From Lindgomyces ingoldianus (Eukaryota; Ascomycota; Dothideomycetes; Pleosporales; Lindgomycetaceae), in assembly GCF_010093535.1 (NCBI RefSeq), contig NW_022985202.1, positions 266,671 to 330,670 on the forward strand: DNA of 64,000 bases, in the 5' to 3' direction. Below, piece after piece: positions 22,870-35,277 of the stretch; positions within the stretch are counted from its first letter, which is position 1; each line of letters begins with the position of its first letter. The translations under genes were made by a program, and so were the position numbers. The notes beneath the pieces were generated by a model. That model saw nothing but the letters and a program-made list of their open reading frames with translations, was not told where the DNA came from and did not search any database.

Positions 22870-25800
22870 AGTAACTTCAAGTAAGCGTCCCCTGTTTGGA
22901 CCTGCATGTTCGAGTAATGGGGAGGGGGGAAGGGGGTAAGGTCGAGTCTGAAGATGCACCTTGGTATGTAGCGGCCAATGTGTGCACTGGTAGTAATAGT
23001 ACTTTCCTTTGTGGTATTAATACACTACTTTTGTTCGTTTCTTATGTCAACCTTTTCTTCCTCTTTGTCGGCGTTGGTGGATCCTAGGTTTAATCAGATA
23101 AGTTAGGTATGGCGGCCTATTCTCTCTCTGTGCTTGCTTTCCTTCATCTAGTGAAGTCAAAACAAGGTTGCCGCTACGCAGCCACCAACCAGGAGAACGC
23201 GTCAATCGCGTGCGAAATGTGAGACTAGAACGTGTGGCCAAAGCTTGATTTGATATTGATCTTTCCAGGGATGTCGTTAACTTCGGTCTTGAGAGTTTGA
23301 AAGGTTACGACCCGTTCCTCGCGACTCCCACTTCACTGAAGTAGGCGCTCGCTCCTTCCGATGCCGCACAGCATCATTCTGCACATGCTCTAGTGACCTG
23401 TTTCGTTCGAAGCCGGCAGAATACTATGGCCGAGGTTGGAAGCAGGCATCATCATGGAACATTGTTGGCCAGAGTACTTGTCCACTCAGCTCCGGCCACG
23501 ACTGTAATCCCGTTCAGTCGGGCCGAAACCCGCAAACGCAAGGCCCTATGCATGCGCATGCGCATGAATTTGCTATTCAAGTCGGGCGAATTCGATGGAG
23601 GGTGCAATGCAGGCTAATCCACCATCCCCCGTGGTTACCATGCTCATAGTCTTCACTTAAAGGCTATCGTGTTCTGGATATTGAAGTCCCTGTACTGAGC
23701 GGGCATCAGGTCAATTATTGCATGTCACATAATTGGTTGATGGCAAAGGGCGGTATGTGACGCTCCACTTGAGACCCCGCTATTAGGGCGTTGAGCGAGA
23801 CTACTTAAACATCATGATCGTGAAGGAGGATGATTGCGGTGTGCTAATGTCTATGAAGAATCATAATCTATACCTAACAGTGTTGTAGCTATCATATTTG
23901 GGACCGAAGGATAACATTGCTTTCGGAAAAAAAATTATCCAGGGCCGATTGAATGGTGGGATTTGTGCTGCCCTCGGCTAGGCCTTGGCTGAATGTCGTA
24001 CTGGAACTGCTTTGTGACTATTGGAAGAGGCTCGCCTTTTGCTGGAGACCGGGGGTGTTAATATGAGACCTGGCTTCTGGGTTCGATACTGCTTTACCTC
24101 CAGTTCATGGGCTGTAGGATCAGGCATTTCTTGAAGATGACAATTTTGGTAATCCGAAGATTCAGCCCTGAATACTGCGCTCTCTACACAGCCGGGCAAA
24201 TTTGATGTATGCTTCACCTACAGAGAAAGTGGCTTTGGTATGCGGTTATGTTCCCAAGTGCCCTTTTAGCAGCCCAAGTTTGCCTTGCGGGAAGGTGGAC
24301 GTTGTGCGTACCACCATGCGGGGGGACCGGAAGGGCAATAAAGCAAAGAGGACGCCGGGAAAATTCTTGATCGGTAAGGCGCATCCCGAGGGAGCCGCAC
24401 GTGTATGCATAAGAAGAGGCTCAGGGAAGCATATCTCAACCTCATCTCTGTCTATACGATGAAAAAGGACGGTTGCGTCAATTATGATTGGTCGCATCAT
24501 GCTGCGATGCTTTGACATTCCTCAGACCGGTGAGCCCACAGATAGGCCTTGGTACATAAAGAGACGTGCGGTGATGTGGCTGTCTTCGCTGTAGAAGTTA
24601 AAGTTGGTCGCATGACTCACGAAGAGCTGGGTTGCGGTGAGGCGGTTGAAAGCCCACGCTGGTAGTTGTACTAGATAAGGTGGCTGAGCATTCGAGGTGC
24701 GCTCTCATGGATACTAGGATGACGCTTTGGCACACAATGAAAGGTATGGGCCTGTTTCGGATCTTGATAGAAGCGCGTCACGGCTGAATTTCTCATCCGG
24801 ATATTCGTTAATGTTGATTAGATGAGCTCCGAGATGTTCCCGGGCTCTTGATAGGAACCTGTCGTCTGAAAAGAGGGAGGCTTTAGGGTTATCGGCCTAG
24901 GCAACAAGGCAACGGCAACGAGGCAACAAGGCAATCGCAAGAGCCCATTAAAGCTCGGGAATTAACTCCCTCTTCTGTAATGTGAGTTCGAAGCTAGGGA
25001 GGGGATTGGTCAATGTTCTTTCCAATATCAGCTTGCACACCATTCTTTGCCCGCCTTCATGCAGTCGTTGAAATTACAATGCAGGTTGGGATGCTGATGA
25101 CGATGTGCAAGGAATGAGGCTGAAAAGATCGAGTGTGAACTCGTCCACTTTGCACCTCATAACAACCGTGGGCATGAAGGAAAAAGGATGCTAAACATGC
25201 CTGAGGAAGGGACGTTAAAAACTGACGCGTTCAGGACGTATACTGAATACCAACATGGGAGTATCCGGCGAAGTTGTGTCGCACAACGGAAAATATGAGC
25301 AAGAAGGGCAAATGCACCGCCCAGATAAAGATTGCCCCTTTCATGCATGGTTCTGAGTGAGGAGTGTCATATGGACGCACACCGATTATCTCTGCATCTC
25401 CGCTGGCGGATTCGTCCTAATGCGCAAGAATGGAGTGGATGAGAGCTACGCCGCAATAAGCGCCTGGCCCTGCGGCCCGTTGACACATGAAACACTGCGT
25501 GTGAATTGGCAGTCTTACCACGGTCGATGAGAACGGAACAGCTCGATATCTTGGACAAATAGAGATCATTTATGGGCCTCTCGCTTCTCGTTGGTGAGGT
25601 GGCTAAGCCGCGCTCGGATAACGGCCTGCAGGTGGATGTGCTAAATGGCGGGCTGACGGTGTTGGCGAGTCTGCTATTGGATTAGCAGGTTTGGAACGGG
25701 AAGCGGGAACGGCCGTCGCCCATGGACACTAATGATTCCCTTAGCTCGATACTCGGATGTGTCGCTCGCTATTAGATCTCTCAAACCTATTTGAGAGAAT

Positions 25801-27252
25801 TTTCTTTTTGCACATTCCTCGGGTTTCAGAGCAACATGTAGTAGGGCGCTTACTCTCGAGCCAAAGATCTCTTCTAATAAGCGCGGCTCTTCAATGTCAT
25901 AGAGACAAGTGGAGTCGGAGCAAAAATCAGACCAACGCCAAGAAGGTACACGGCAGGAGCAGGTGTATAGTGATCTTAACGGTATACGAGGGCTTGGAGA
26001 CCACATTGGCCTCTTCGTTGTCCTACACTGAGACGTCTTAGAGTGCCAGAGGGTGGGGAATAGACGAGGTGTTAGATCCATTAACGGCGCGCGGTGAAGA
26101 GGCGTGTGATTGCGGACAGGGCTGAGAATGTACTTGTCTGGGTATTTCTAGATGTTTTGCAAGGCCCTGTAGATGCCTGGAGACCTGACATTCTTGCTTG
26201 GAAGGCGGAGTCGTGAGGGTATGTTCAAGCCAGGGCACCGGAGACACGTTGTTCTTCGGGCCTTTCTAGGATTGGTGGCGCTAATAATGTGCAAATGGGT
26301 GATCGGGGTTCCAGATTGAAGCCTCGCTCAACGTCGTGCGTTGCAGTGCAACCATTATTCCTCGAGGCGTGGAGGTTCTCGTTTTTGGTCATGCTTTCTC
26401 AGACAATGGGCTTGTCAAAACGCGACCCGTACTGCTTACAGAAACTCCAGGGCGGCGAGGCAGATGTATTGGACAACGCGGTATATGACTGGGCAATTTT
26501 CTGCTTGGCATAACTTCGTCCTTCATCTGCACGGACGGTGGATGAAGTCTTGACAGCCCCGAGGGAGACAAGGCGAAAGGGCGATTCAACCTAACAGAGC
26601 GCCCTCCAGACGACGATGTTTTTGGATGGCGTTCGGGAGAGGATTTCCAACTTAGGGTGGGATTTATTCTTGGGAAGGTTTCTACTCCATCGACGCTTCA
26701 CACTTCTCCCTAGTCTTCCTCCCCGCAGCTTAACGCATATTCATATAAAAAGCTAGTGCTCCTTTGGCTTCGGGATATAACTTTCTCTGGAAAGCATCCT
26801 CGCTGTTCTTTAATCCTTCTCAGGATCTACCAGTAGAGTTCGCTCGAGTTGTAGGTAGGCAAGCTGAGGCCGGACCACTTAGATGGCGCGCTGATATTTA
26901 TAGGTGCCGAAGCGATCTTGATTTAACACCCACCACCCTGAAGACTCGCACCCATCCCCGCCTGCCAACAACAGGCTTGCTCGTCAACAGCAGTTCCTCT
27001 CGATACCAGAAAACCGAACGGGACTCAGGGCTCACAGTCCGCTGTCCTCACCAGGCGGGGTTCGCAAATCTCAGCAATAGATTTGGTCTCGAGAATTCCG
27101 GTACAAGGTTCAGCACCCAGCGTCTGGTATCAAGCAAGCCAGTAGGGGTATCCGGTAGTACATCTAACCCAGAAAGAAGGTGCCACGGTTTTTGTAGAGG
27201 TACGCTAGGCTGACGCAGATGTAGGTAATCAAACCGAAGCGGACAACGGAGA
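22870..27252. other. gene-poor 4.4-kb stretch between zinc-finger paralogues
   Basis: No supported gene. It includes a direct repeat of GGCAACAAGGCAA at 24900-24912 and 24922-24934. A TATA-like ATATAAAAAG at 26743-26752 may serve the next gene, about 500 bases before its ATG. An open frame at 26764-27213 lies in that leader and has no motif. I searched by eye for finger-like C-x2-C/H-x-H remains that would point to further decayed copies and saw none. Confidence 0.5.
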
Positions 27253-28407
27253 ATGGATCGTGACAGTCTCGAGCCGAGGGATCCATATCATATGCACGGA
27301 AACCAGGAGGATATTGACAGTGTTGAGTCAATGGATCCATACCATGCCTATGGCAATCAGGAGGATATGCCGGACGAAGTCACTAGTTCGATGCCTTCAC
27401 AAGGCAATCCCACGCCGAACGGGCCGAGGAACAATGACCCCAACACCGACTTTGGGGTATATCTTTCGTCCAGTCATGACAATTTGCATACCAACCAGGG
27501 TGGATCTTCTAGCATCTCTCCAACAATGCGGGGACAAGAACCTTGGTTGTATGTGGAAAGCCAGCTCCCAGAAATCCAACTCCGAGGAGGGCGCGAGACT
27601 CCAGTGCAGGATTCGATGTCAGATCCTCGGCCAGCTCCTCTACCATATATAGGAACGGATAGGTTGCCCCAATCAAGATCATTCAATCAAAGGGAGTACT
27701 ACAGAGATAGCCAACGGGGAACAGTGTATCAACTGTCATGGGACAACATTGTGCAGGAAGGCATTAGCTCTGATGCGGGACATACACAAAGTTTTAGTGA
27801 ATACGATGATGGAGGCGGGTAAGGACTTCAGGTGGCTCTAGTTTGGCGTGGGTTATGGATGGCTAACCCGTCCTTAGGTATAAGCAGCAGCTCCCTGAAC
27901 AGGAGCATAACATGTCCAACCAATACCATACATCCGGGTTTGAAGTAGCCCCCAGCATCGAGGTGCCCGAAAATGAGCCCCAGTACTTTGTTGAACAGGG
28001 GTGAGTAGAGCCGTATCTGAATTTTTAGCGAAGACACTCATGGATAGGGCAGATTCGAGGACCAGCAGGAGCTGCCAGCTGATAGTATAGGCGCAACACA
28101 GTCCCCAAGTGCTTTAGTGTGCACAGAGAGATATAGCCGAGCAGGCTCTACCGTCTCAAGAAACCAAGACCACTCGGTGAGATGTGAGTTTTGTGGAAAA
28201 CTGCTGTACGGTCCCCACGCCGATGGGAACCTTAAGCGACACCAGAAATCCTTGGAGTGTAACTCTTCTGAGAAAAGAAGGGAATGGCCTTGCGATCAAT
28301 GCCATAAGGTGTACCAGAGATCCGATGGGTTGCTTGTTCATAAGCGTAAGCGTCATGGACATCCACCAGCGGAGCGGAGGGTAAAAGAAACAACCGGGTA
28401 CTCCTAA
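27253..28407 (+). CDS. C2H2/CCHC zinc-finger protein, copy B
   Basis: Three exons, 27253-27818, 27878-28000 and 28053-28407, give 347 residues. The N-terminus contains two copies of a DPYHxxGNQED unit (residues about 10-38). The rest, up to about residue 270, is a low-complexity Ser/Pro/Gln/Asn-rich region. The C-terminus holds two fingers: CEFCGKLLYGPHADGNLKRH with x15 spacing and a final Cys instead of His (C-x2-C-x15-H-x5-C), then the canonical CDQCHKVYQRSDGLLVH with an x4-H end. Layout and the unusual x15 loop match copy A, while the N-termini differ, so the two are old paralogues. Intron 2 must end at the CAG at 28050-28052, not at the TAG five bases earlier, to keep the frame. Likely a nuclear regulator; function unknown. 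Confidence 0.8.
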
Positions 28408-30643
28408 TGGCGACGTCCGGGTGAACAAGTCGAGGAGAGGGCCACTCAAATAACACAACGAACGTTCAAAAGTCGATGACCCGGACGGAATCCTCATATG
28501 GAAGCCCTCCTTTGTGTGTCCTCCTCCGTCCTGGTCCTGGATCCAGGTGTGCTGTTCTTCGAATATAAATCTCGTATATTGTTGTCTTTAACGTAGCCAT
28601 TCTCGAGGTGCAGGGGCGACAAGATGAGGTATAATTCGGACCCAAGCTGGGTGCTGGAACCAGAGTATGGAGACGTTCGATGAGGAGACCGCCGCGGATT
28701 CGCCTTTTGCTAGACTCTCCATTTCATTGCCTAGAATCATCTCAGGGAGAACAAGGACGCATAGGAGACTCATAATAGAGTGCTATTGAGTGACGACAGG
28801 AGCACCATATTGCGGAGGTATGTCGGGAAAGAGAGGACGTGGTGAGAGGAGTTGTCGAAGGAGGTCGAGAGAAGGTTTCAAGGCACGATGCTAGCTGCAC
28901 TTCAGGCAGGGCCGCTCAGGCTAGTCCGCCTCGCCTAGAGAAACTAACTACTAAGGTACCTTGAGAGCTCCAACCGCTACTGGCTCTTTCCGCATTATCG
29001 TTGCCTCTTCTTCACCGAAGTGCCTTCCAATCAACAGCATACGATAGTGATGAGACCCTGATCATCTGCAACCTGACGGCGAAGTGCCTGCTTCAGTTTG
29101 CTGGGCGAAAGCGATCTGATTCGTTCATGCCCAGATTCCCGTGGGTCAGGCATGCGGCGCACGTCAAATCATCCATCCACGGCCATGTCGATAGGTACTC
29201 GTGCGGGACGTCAGGTCTCCTGTGGCTGTGAGCGTGGGGGAGGGATGATCAACATGCTGCTGGTAAGATGGAGGAACGGAGAGAGGAATGAAGAGAGAGG
29301 AACACGACCTATTTGGCTCAAGAAAAAGGCATCGATCTCGAGACAGACTTCTTCAAAATGACCATTAGACTGGAGGCAAATCAGTCAACACGCCATCTCC
29401 ATCCAAAACCTTTGCGTGGCGAATGCCATGGGCGCTAAGGCAAACCGATCCATCCACTTAGTGCTGTCTCAGCACCTCCTAAACGTGACTCGGACAACCT
29501 CATGAAGCCCATCAAGCCACACACGATGCAGAGGAGCAAATATCTCACGCCCAACTTGCTCAGAGTTGTCAACAGTCCATGCGGCTTTGCAACCGCTCTA
29601 TGAGTAATGAACGAACGATGCCCTATTCCTGGTCGCTAGCGGCTTGGGTATGGCTCGCACAGATGAACGAATGAGGCGTCCACAGTTTAATAACTTCCAG
29701 AACACTTGTCATCAACTCTCATTTTCTCAAGCCCGGGTGGCCACCCGGCCAAGCAGCCAAGAATGGAAGTTGGGCATTTTTGGCCCGAACCAGCGAGCTT
29801 TAATCGGCATAAAAGCACAGCGGCATGGGAGCACTCGTATCCACAAGTATTAGACAAATTTCGAGCTTGTACGAAGCATGATACGAACTTCTCCATGAAG
29901 ACACTGAAGGTAGCCTTTCCTAGATGGCCCCGTCCTCTCCACTCACCACCGGAGTGGTGTCTAGAATGTATGATCTCCTTTCCAACGATTTGCGTAATAG
30001 CATTCACTTTTCTCTTTACAATATCCCATCCAACTTAAATCTAAACTAAACCGCACCAATCCCAAGCCACCAACATCTTGACATCCTTGTTTCAACGTTA
30101 TCAGTCGTTTTGGGCATTGCATTTGCTCGCCAATGAGCTGCCTCCTCGGCAGCCTCATGCATACACTCCCACGAATTCTCCGAGCCAGCCGCGGTGCCTT
30201 GTCGCCCACCTTCACGCTTCAAACCCACAGACCCGCATACACGACAAAAAGTGGCCGGGCATATTCAAACACAACCGTTCTAGATAGACATTAAGAGTCA
30301 TTACATATTTACAAGAAAAAGTGCAGATATGCTAGTGCCCGATGCAGCCAATCTGAATAGATGACAAAACCCAACCCAACCTGTATGCCCAAAATTCTGA
30401 GAAAAAGATGCCCATATGCAAGGGTATGTGAAGAAAGGCTCCCTCCCCCAAAGCATTCGCCAAAAGGAAAATGCTCAAAACCCAAGGGTTAGCCAGCCCG
30501 CAGTAAGCCCCGTGAATAATATGGTAGATGCACCCAACTCCTCTTTCGCGTTCATATTTTCCTCGCAAACGAAAACCAAATACGTGTCAGACGTGATTGG
30601 GAGGTATGTGTCGCGTTGTCATTAGTTCAGCCCTCGAAAAACA
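28408..30643. other. intergenic stretch between convergent genes
   Basis: No supported gene. It contains the 3' flank of zinc-finger copy B and, at about 30280-30643, the likely 3' UTR of the leftward vezatin-like gene. Short open frames on both strands lack motifs. Confidence 0.5.
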
Positions 30644-32644
30644 TTAAAGACTCGTTACTCTTACTCCGCGTGCAGCGTTCATCCTCTGCGGCCGGAGATT
30701 TATTACAGATTCCAACTCCTTCAGCATACTGTTGTTCGCATCTCTCTGTTCGCGTAAGGAGACCTGGCGGACCCGGTCTTCTTGGATCTTTTGCATTCGT
30801 TCTTCTCTCGACAGTGTGGGGCGTGTTCGGGGTATTGCTATCGCCTCAAACACTTCATCGTCAGAGTTGCTGCCTTCTACGCTTGATGGTGCGGATTGTC
30901 GTGGGCTGAGCAGGCCACCATTCAGGGCTCGGAGGGCGTCAGAAGGACTGCCTTCTTCAACGGCAGTCAACCCACCAAGACTGGGGACTGGTGATCGTAA
31001 ACCACTAGAGGCCTGGGATATCCGTCGTTCGTGCCTGTCGATATTGAGGGCAAGGGAAGTTTTTCCGGATTCCCAGGCTTGCATCAGACTCTTCAGATCA
31101 GCACCGATAGACTCGTACTGCGCCATGAGATGGGAACCCAAATCGGTTATATCCTCCGACTCCTCAAGAGTCTTGTTAGATTCCTCGCGTAAAATTTGCA
31201 TCTTAGCCTGGAGACCACGGATCCCCTGAGACAAGGAGCTGAGCTTCCTAACAGAGTTTCGCAAACGTTCCCGACTAGGGGTTGGCTGGATCTTTTGTGG
31301 AGACGGCAGGACAAATTGCTCATCTTCGCTAAGTATGCGGTTCAGTTTTTCACTCCAATCTCCTGTAGGGGCAGCCAAGCTTAACATAGAGTCCACGGCT
31401 ACAGTCCACCGAGCGAAATCAGGCTTTCCACCATCCGCCTCAAGGGCAAGAAGCGAGCAAAGATAGACGCGGCGTAAAGTGGAGAGACGGTATTGCAAGA
31501 TACGAAGAGCCTTCAAGGTTTCGGCATCCTCAAACTCTGATTCCGAGTATCCCTGTGCCGCCTCTTGCAGATCAGGGTTGCTGATGTCGTAGACATCCAG
31601 ATATTTCTCCAAATCATCCTCCTCGACGAGCTGCTTCAGGCTCCCACAATGCTCGGCAAAAATTGGGATGGCACTAGCAAACGCGGCGCGTAGACTTCGA
31701 CGCAGGCGGTGACAGCGGCGTGCCTGTCCCTTTTCTTCGATTCTTGAGATGGGAGGAAGAGGGCTGCTACTGCATGGAATTCAACGGATATTCTTGCTTT
31801 AGCCAGGAAGGGAAGAATGATTACTTACAGGCGATATCCTCGTGAAACGAGCTCTACCTCCTGAATCAATGCAAGAGCCGATGACGTCGACGCTTCAAAC
31901 GCCTGCAAGTTTGTGACCAGGGCTGAAGCCCCCTCCACGGCTTGCTGCCTGAGGTACTGTAGCCACTGGCGCCGGACGTACGCGTAGCAAGTGGTTGTGA
32001 CTGCGGCAAATACCAGCAGCACCACGAAAAACCTGCCCTTGCTGAACCCATTTGCTCGGCCTCGGGACCAGTGTACAAGCCAGACGAGTATGAACGCGGT
32101 CGCTCCTGTCAAGGCAGCACCTGTCAGATTGGTGGTGGCGACTCTGAATTCTCGCTGTTGGGCTCGTTCGTCGGACGCGAAGTTGGGGATGGCTGCAGCC
32201 CGAAGACCCCCTTGCTCACTTAAAAGCTGAGAGGCGACAACGAGGTACCTAAAGTGTTCTAGAAAGCGCTGGTTGTCCGCTCGTCCTAGCCTCGAGTTCA
32301 CCGCCCTCTGTGGATTATGCATAAGCAAATGCAGTAGTAGTGCTGGAGTAACATACAGAGCATGCGCCGTGGATCCTAGCAACCGAACTAGTACTGCCGA
32401 CTTGTATTCGCAGCGGGCGTGGGAGCCGATCCCGTATTCTGGACTGGAGCGTCGACGGGCCTCGGGGGGCGAAGCTGTGCCTCTCCGGTGGTGGTGAGGA
32501 CGATGTGGTGGGCGAAGGCGGGCTTGTCCCTCTTCCTTCACCTGGTGTAGCTGTTAGCTCGGGGTGATTCATAATTAGGGCTCCAGGCGGTCGACCTTCT
32601 AGAAATTCCGCCAAGGGTGAGTCCTCGTAGATAACGTTCTCCAT
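30644..32644 (-). CDS. vezatin/Inp2-type myosin-binding membrane protein
   Basis: Three exons on the minus strand, 32644-32402, 32307-31829 and 31769-30644, give 615 residues. The N-terminus starts MENVIYEDSPLAEFLEG, a conserved opening in fungal homologues, followed by a Ser/Pro-rich part. After a HFRYLVVASQLL segment come two adjacent membrane spans at about residues 149-190 (GAALTGATAFILVWLVHW and FFVVLLVFAAVTTTCYAY), then the conserved region ending in VSRGYRLSSPLPPISRIEEK, rebuilt across intron 2. The C-terminal half is predicted coiled coil and low-complexity. The family includes animal vezatin and yeast Inp2, which tethers peroxisomes to a class V myosin; an organelle-transport role is therefore likely. 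Intron 1 has a weak GTCGGC donor but its removal joins the conserved parts in frame. Family fairly certain, partner unknown. Confidence 0.85.
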
Positions 32645-34364
32645 CGACTCTCATGATTCGGCGTCTCGTGACTGCCGCAGCTGGATCGGGGAAGCACGCG
32701 CTCTTAAGGCGACATGCTCTCACAGCAGGCACAGTCAGTTGAGATTCTGGTTCGGCTTCCAGTCAGAGATGTGTCGTCTGCCGTCGAGCTCGTTGGAGCA
32801 GAGCAATTGTCCTGGGGGAAAGCGCGCGCCCCGTGAAGCGTGCGAGGTGAGAGTAGGGAGACGTATGGTTTGGCGCGGCCTCGTCGGCGGCTGGACAGAA
32901 TTCGGGGAGGGTCAGGGACCGTCGAACTGGGGCTGGGGTCGAAACGGCGGCGGGCGGAGATGAGCCGTGGTGTGGTTGGTTACCGAGCCACTTGGCCTCT
33001 GTAGGCGGTGAATGTCGTCGTGGTCCGACCTTATGTCATCCACCACTCAGGCTTCTTCGTCCATCCTCAACCACACCTCTTCATCAGCCCTCTGACAAAT
33101 TCATACGAGGCGCACTGCCAGCGTGCAATTGATCATGTCGCCGTGACTCGTGGGGATCTGCACCTGCCCTTAATACTCTTCTATGTATTATTTGCCTTGG
33201 AATCGGACGTACCTGGCCCTCCTGATTACTACTTCTTAGCAACCGAGGAATCTTGTCTATCGCAATGTCAGCCCTACGCTATCTGCACGTCGACGTAGCT
33301 TGGAGATTTTTAGGAATCCATAAGGCGTTCGGCATTTGCCTGAGGCCAATATGTGATCCAGCGGCCGGTGGGTTGATCAAGGAGTGCATCTCGTGCGGCA
33401 CCGCAGGATAGTGTCTAGAGGCTTGTCGAAGGGTCGGTCGGCATTGTCGTGGACTCGTCTTTGAACTTCTGACGGGGGAACTCGGGCTCGAGGGTCCGGA
33501 ATGCCAATTAAAGTGCTGACAAACGTGACATAGACACCCAGCCAAGTAAACCCACACCAGTCCATCGCCATCTTCTGGCAATCATATCCATGCGGCACTC
33601 TTTAGCATCTTCGCACGACTCAATAAAAGTGCTATCGGGCTTTTCGTCTGACCCTAGCGGCTGCTCGAGTCCTCTCGACCCTGCAGGCATAGTCGATTGA
33701 AGGTGTCTTGTCGCAGCTCACTCACACGGCCGGTTTTCTCATTGTTTCTGTTGACTCTCTGCTGAGTGGTGCCTGTTTGGGGCAATTCCAATGAGGAATT
33801 CGAAACGGCTCGCCACACGAGACTGTGTTGGATGGCTGCAGTAATTCATCTTAGGCTGGGGCCATGTAGCATCCCAGGCACATCTGATTCCTGGTCATCC
33901 GGCGCGTTCACTCTGTGGCAACATTGTATCTCAGAACAGTTAGCCCGCGTGTCTAGATATAGCCTCTCTCGCGAACATCAAGACTTATACACTGCATGTA
34001 ATGCCCGGGGGTGCGCCTCTTGCATGCTCTCGTCACCAAACACTTCCCTTTCTTGCCGGACCCCAATAGCGTTCATTTCTCTTCAGCTATCGTCTGCACA
34101 GCCGGGCCATCATTCCTTTGTCCTATCATATTTCCTACGCGAAGGCTCTGTTATCACCCCTTCAGCCACTTTCTCGTCACAAGCAGGATCTTTCGACCCT
34201 TTCCTTCGTATATCAGTGCCGAAATTCCATGCTATCGCATCAAGTCAGCACGGTCTACAGCTTCGCAGTATTCGCCTTTGGTTCTGTCATCCATCTTTTG
34301 GCTTTTTGGTCCTTCTGTAATCCATTCACCACCCCATCAGTTTAGTCTAGCAGGCCTGGTACCA
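32645..34364. other. divergent promoter region
   Basis: Intergenic sequence between two divergently transcribed genes. No coding frame is supported. From about 34050 to 34360 the plus strand is T/C-rich, the probable leader of the rightward gene. Confidence 0.55.
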
Positions 34365-35277
34365 ATGGATGAACACATGGTCAGCGCTCTTGTGTCTACT
34401 GTAGAGTTGATATCCTCAACTCTTGACGCCGCCCCAGATAGTTGGCGTGACCAGCTGCAGACAATCAGGAATACTACCGCCTCCCTGGAGCTCATTGACT
34501 CGACTCCGAACGAAACACGAAGGCGATGGCAGATACCTCTCATCAGTGTCTTTCAGCGGGTAGCTTTTGCCGATGCGGATAATGGCGGTGTTCCTGACGT
34601 AGCAAACTGGTGCTTGAGACAAGCGTTGACGCAGCTTCAACTATATCCCGAGGATGTTGACCTCCTCACTCGTAGGATGTCTTACCACTACACTAAATTC
34701 GGCCTAACTAGTGAACAGTGATCGGGCAGAACTGGCTTCTTCGAGCACAGAAGTCTTTGGCAAAGATACACCACAACGAGCGAGGCTCATCCAGCAGCGG
34801 AGCCAGCTACGGCCACCCATTGTCTCGAAGTGAAGAGGAAAGACTAGCGGCCAGGTCTGCTATTGAAGCAGAAGATCGACTCCACGCAGCGGACTATGTT
34901 GAAGCCCGCGGCATTCTCCTCCCAGCCACTGAATACCTGAAGCGTGCAGTTGATGCTGCCCGAGCTCAGGGGAGGTTGAATGGAGTGCTTCTTGCGGCGG
35001 TGAGAAAGCCACCGCTTTTTTTTTGTTCTTCTGCTAACACGATAATGAAGGCCGCAGAATCATTCATGAGCTTAGGCAACGTATCGTCGACACGCATCAG
35101 TGGGCCATACTTTCACGAGGCGCTTGATTATCTCCGCGAAGCGAGTGGGCTACAAGGTTACATGCTCCCAGCACATTTGCAGCAGTGAGTTCAACCGCAA
35201 CCTTATCGCCCCGAGAACCTTTCTAATGATACTCTAGATATCTTGAGGAATACGGCCCGTTGGATACCATCACCTAG
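34365..35277 (+). CDS. hypothetical protein, helical, TPR-like C-terminal half
   Basis: Four exons, 34365-34671, 34719-34999, 35051-35184 and 35238-35277, give 253 residues. Joining exons removes two in-frame stops and leaves a continuous helical protein without signal peptide or membrane span. The N-terminal half is Leu/Trp-rich and resembles a helical bundle. The middle (residues about 118-135) is a Ser/Gly-rich linker. The C-terminal half has ADYVEARGILLPATEYLKRA, AAESFMSLGN and YFHEALDYLREA, which read like tetratricopeptide-type helices. I do not recognise a named family. Intron 2 (35000-35050) is 51 bases, stop-free in frame and ends in AAG, so its retention would add 17 residues without breaking the frame. 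The gene lies between the vezatin-like gene and EMC6 and shares no evident pathway with them. Confidence 0.7.

Noticed and set aside
24070..24150. tRNA-like B-box word near GGTTCGATACT
   Set aside because: No matching A box, anticodon arm or acceptor stem can be folded around it.
24900..24934. Repeated GGCAACAAGGCAA words as a possible CRISPR-like or regulatory array
   Set aside because: Only two copies with a short spacer of the same sequence type; simple local duplication in a eukaryotic genome.
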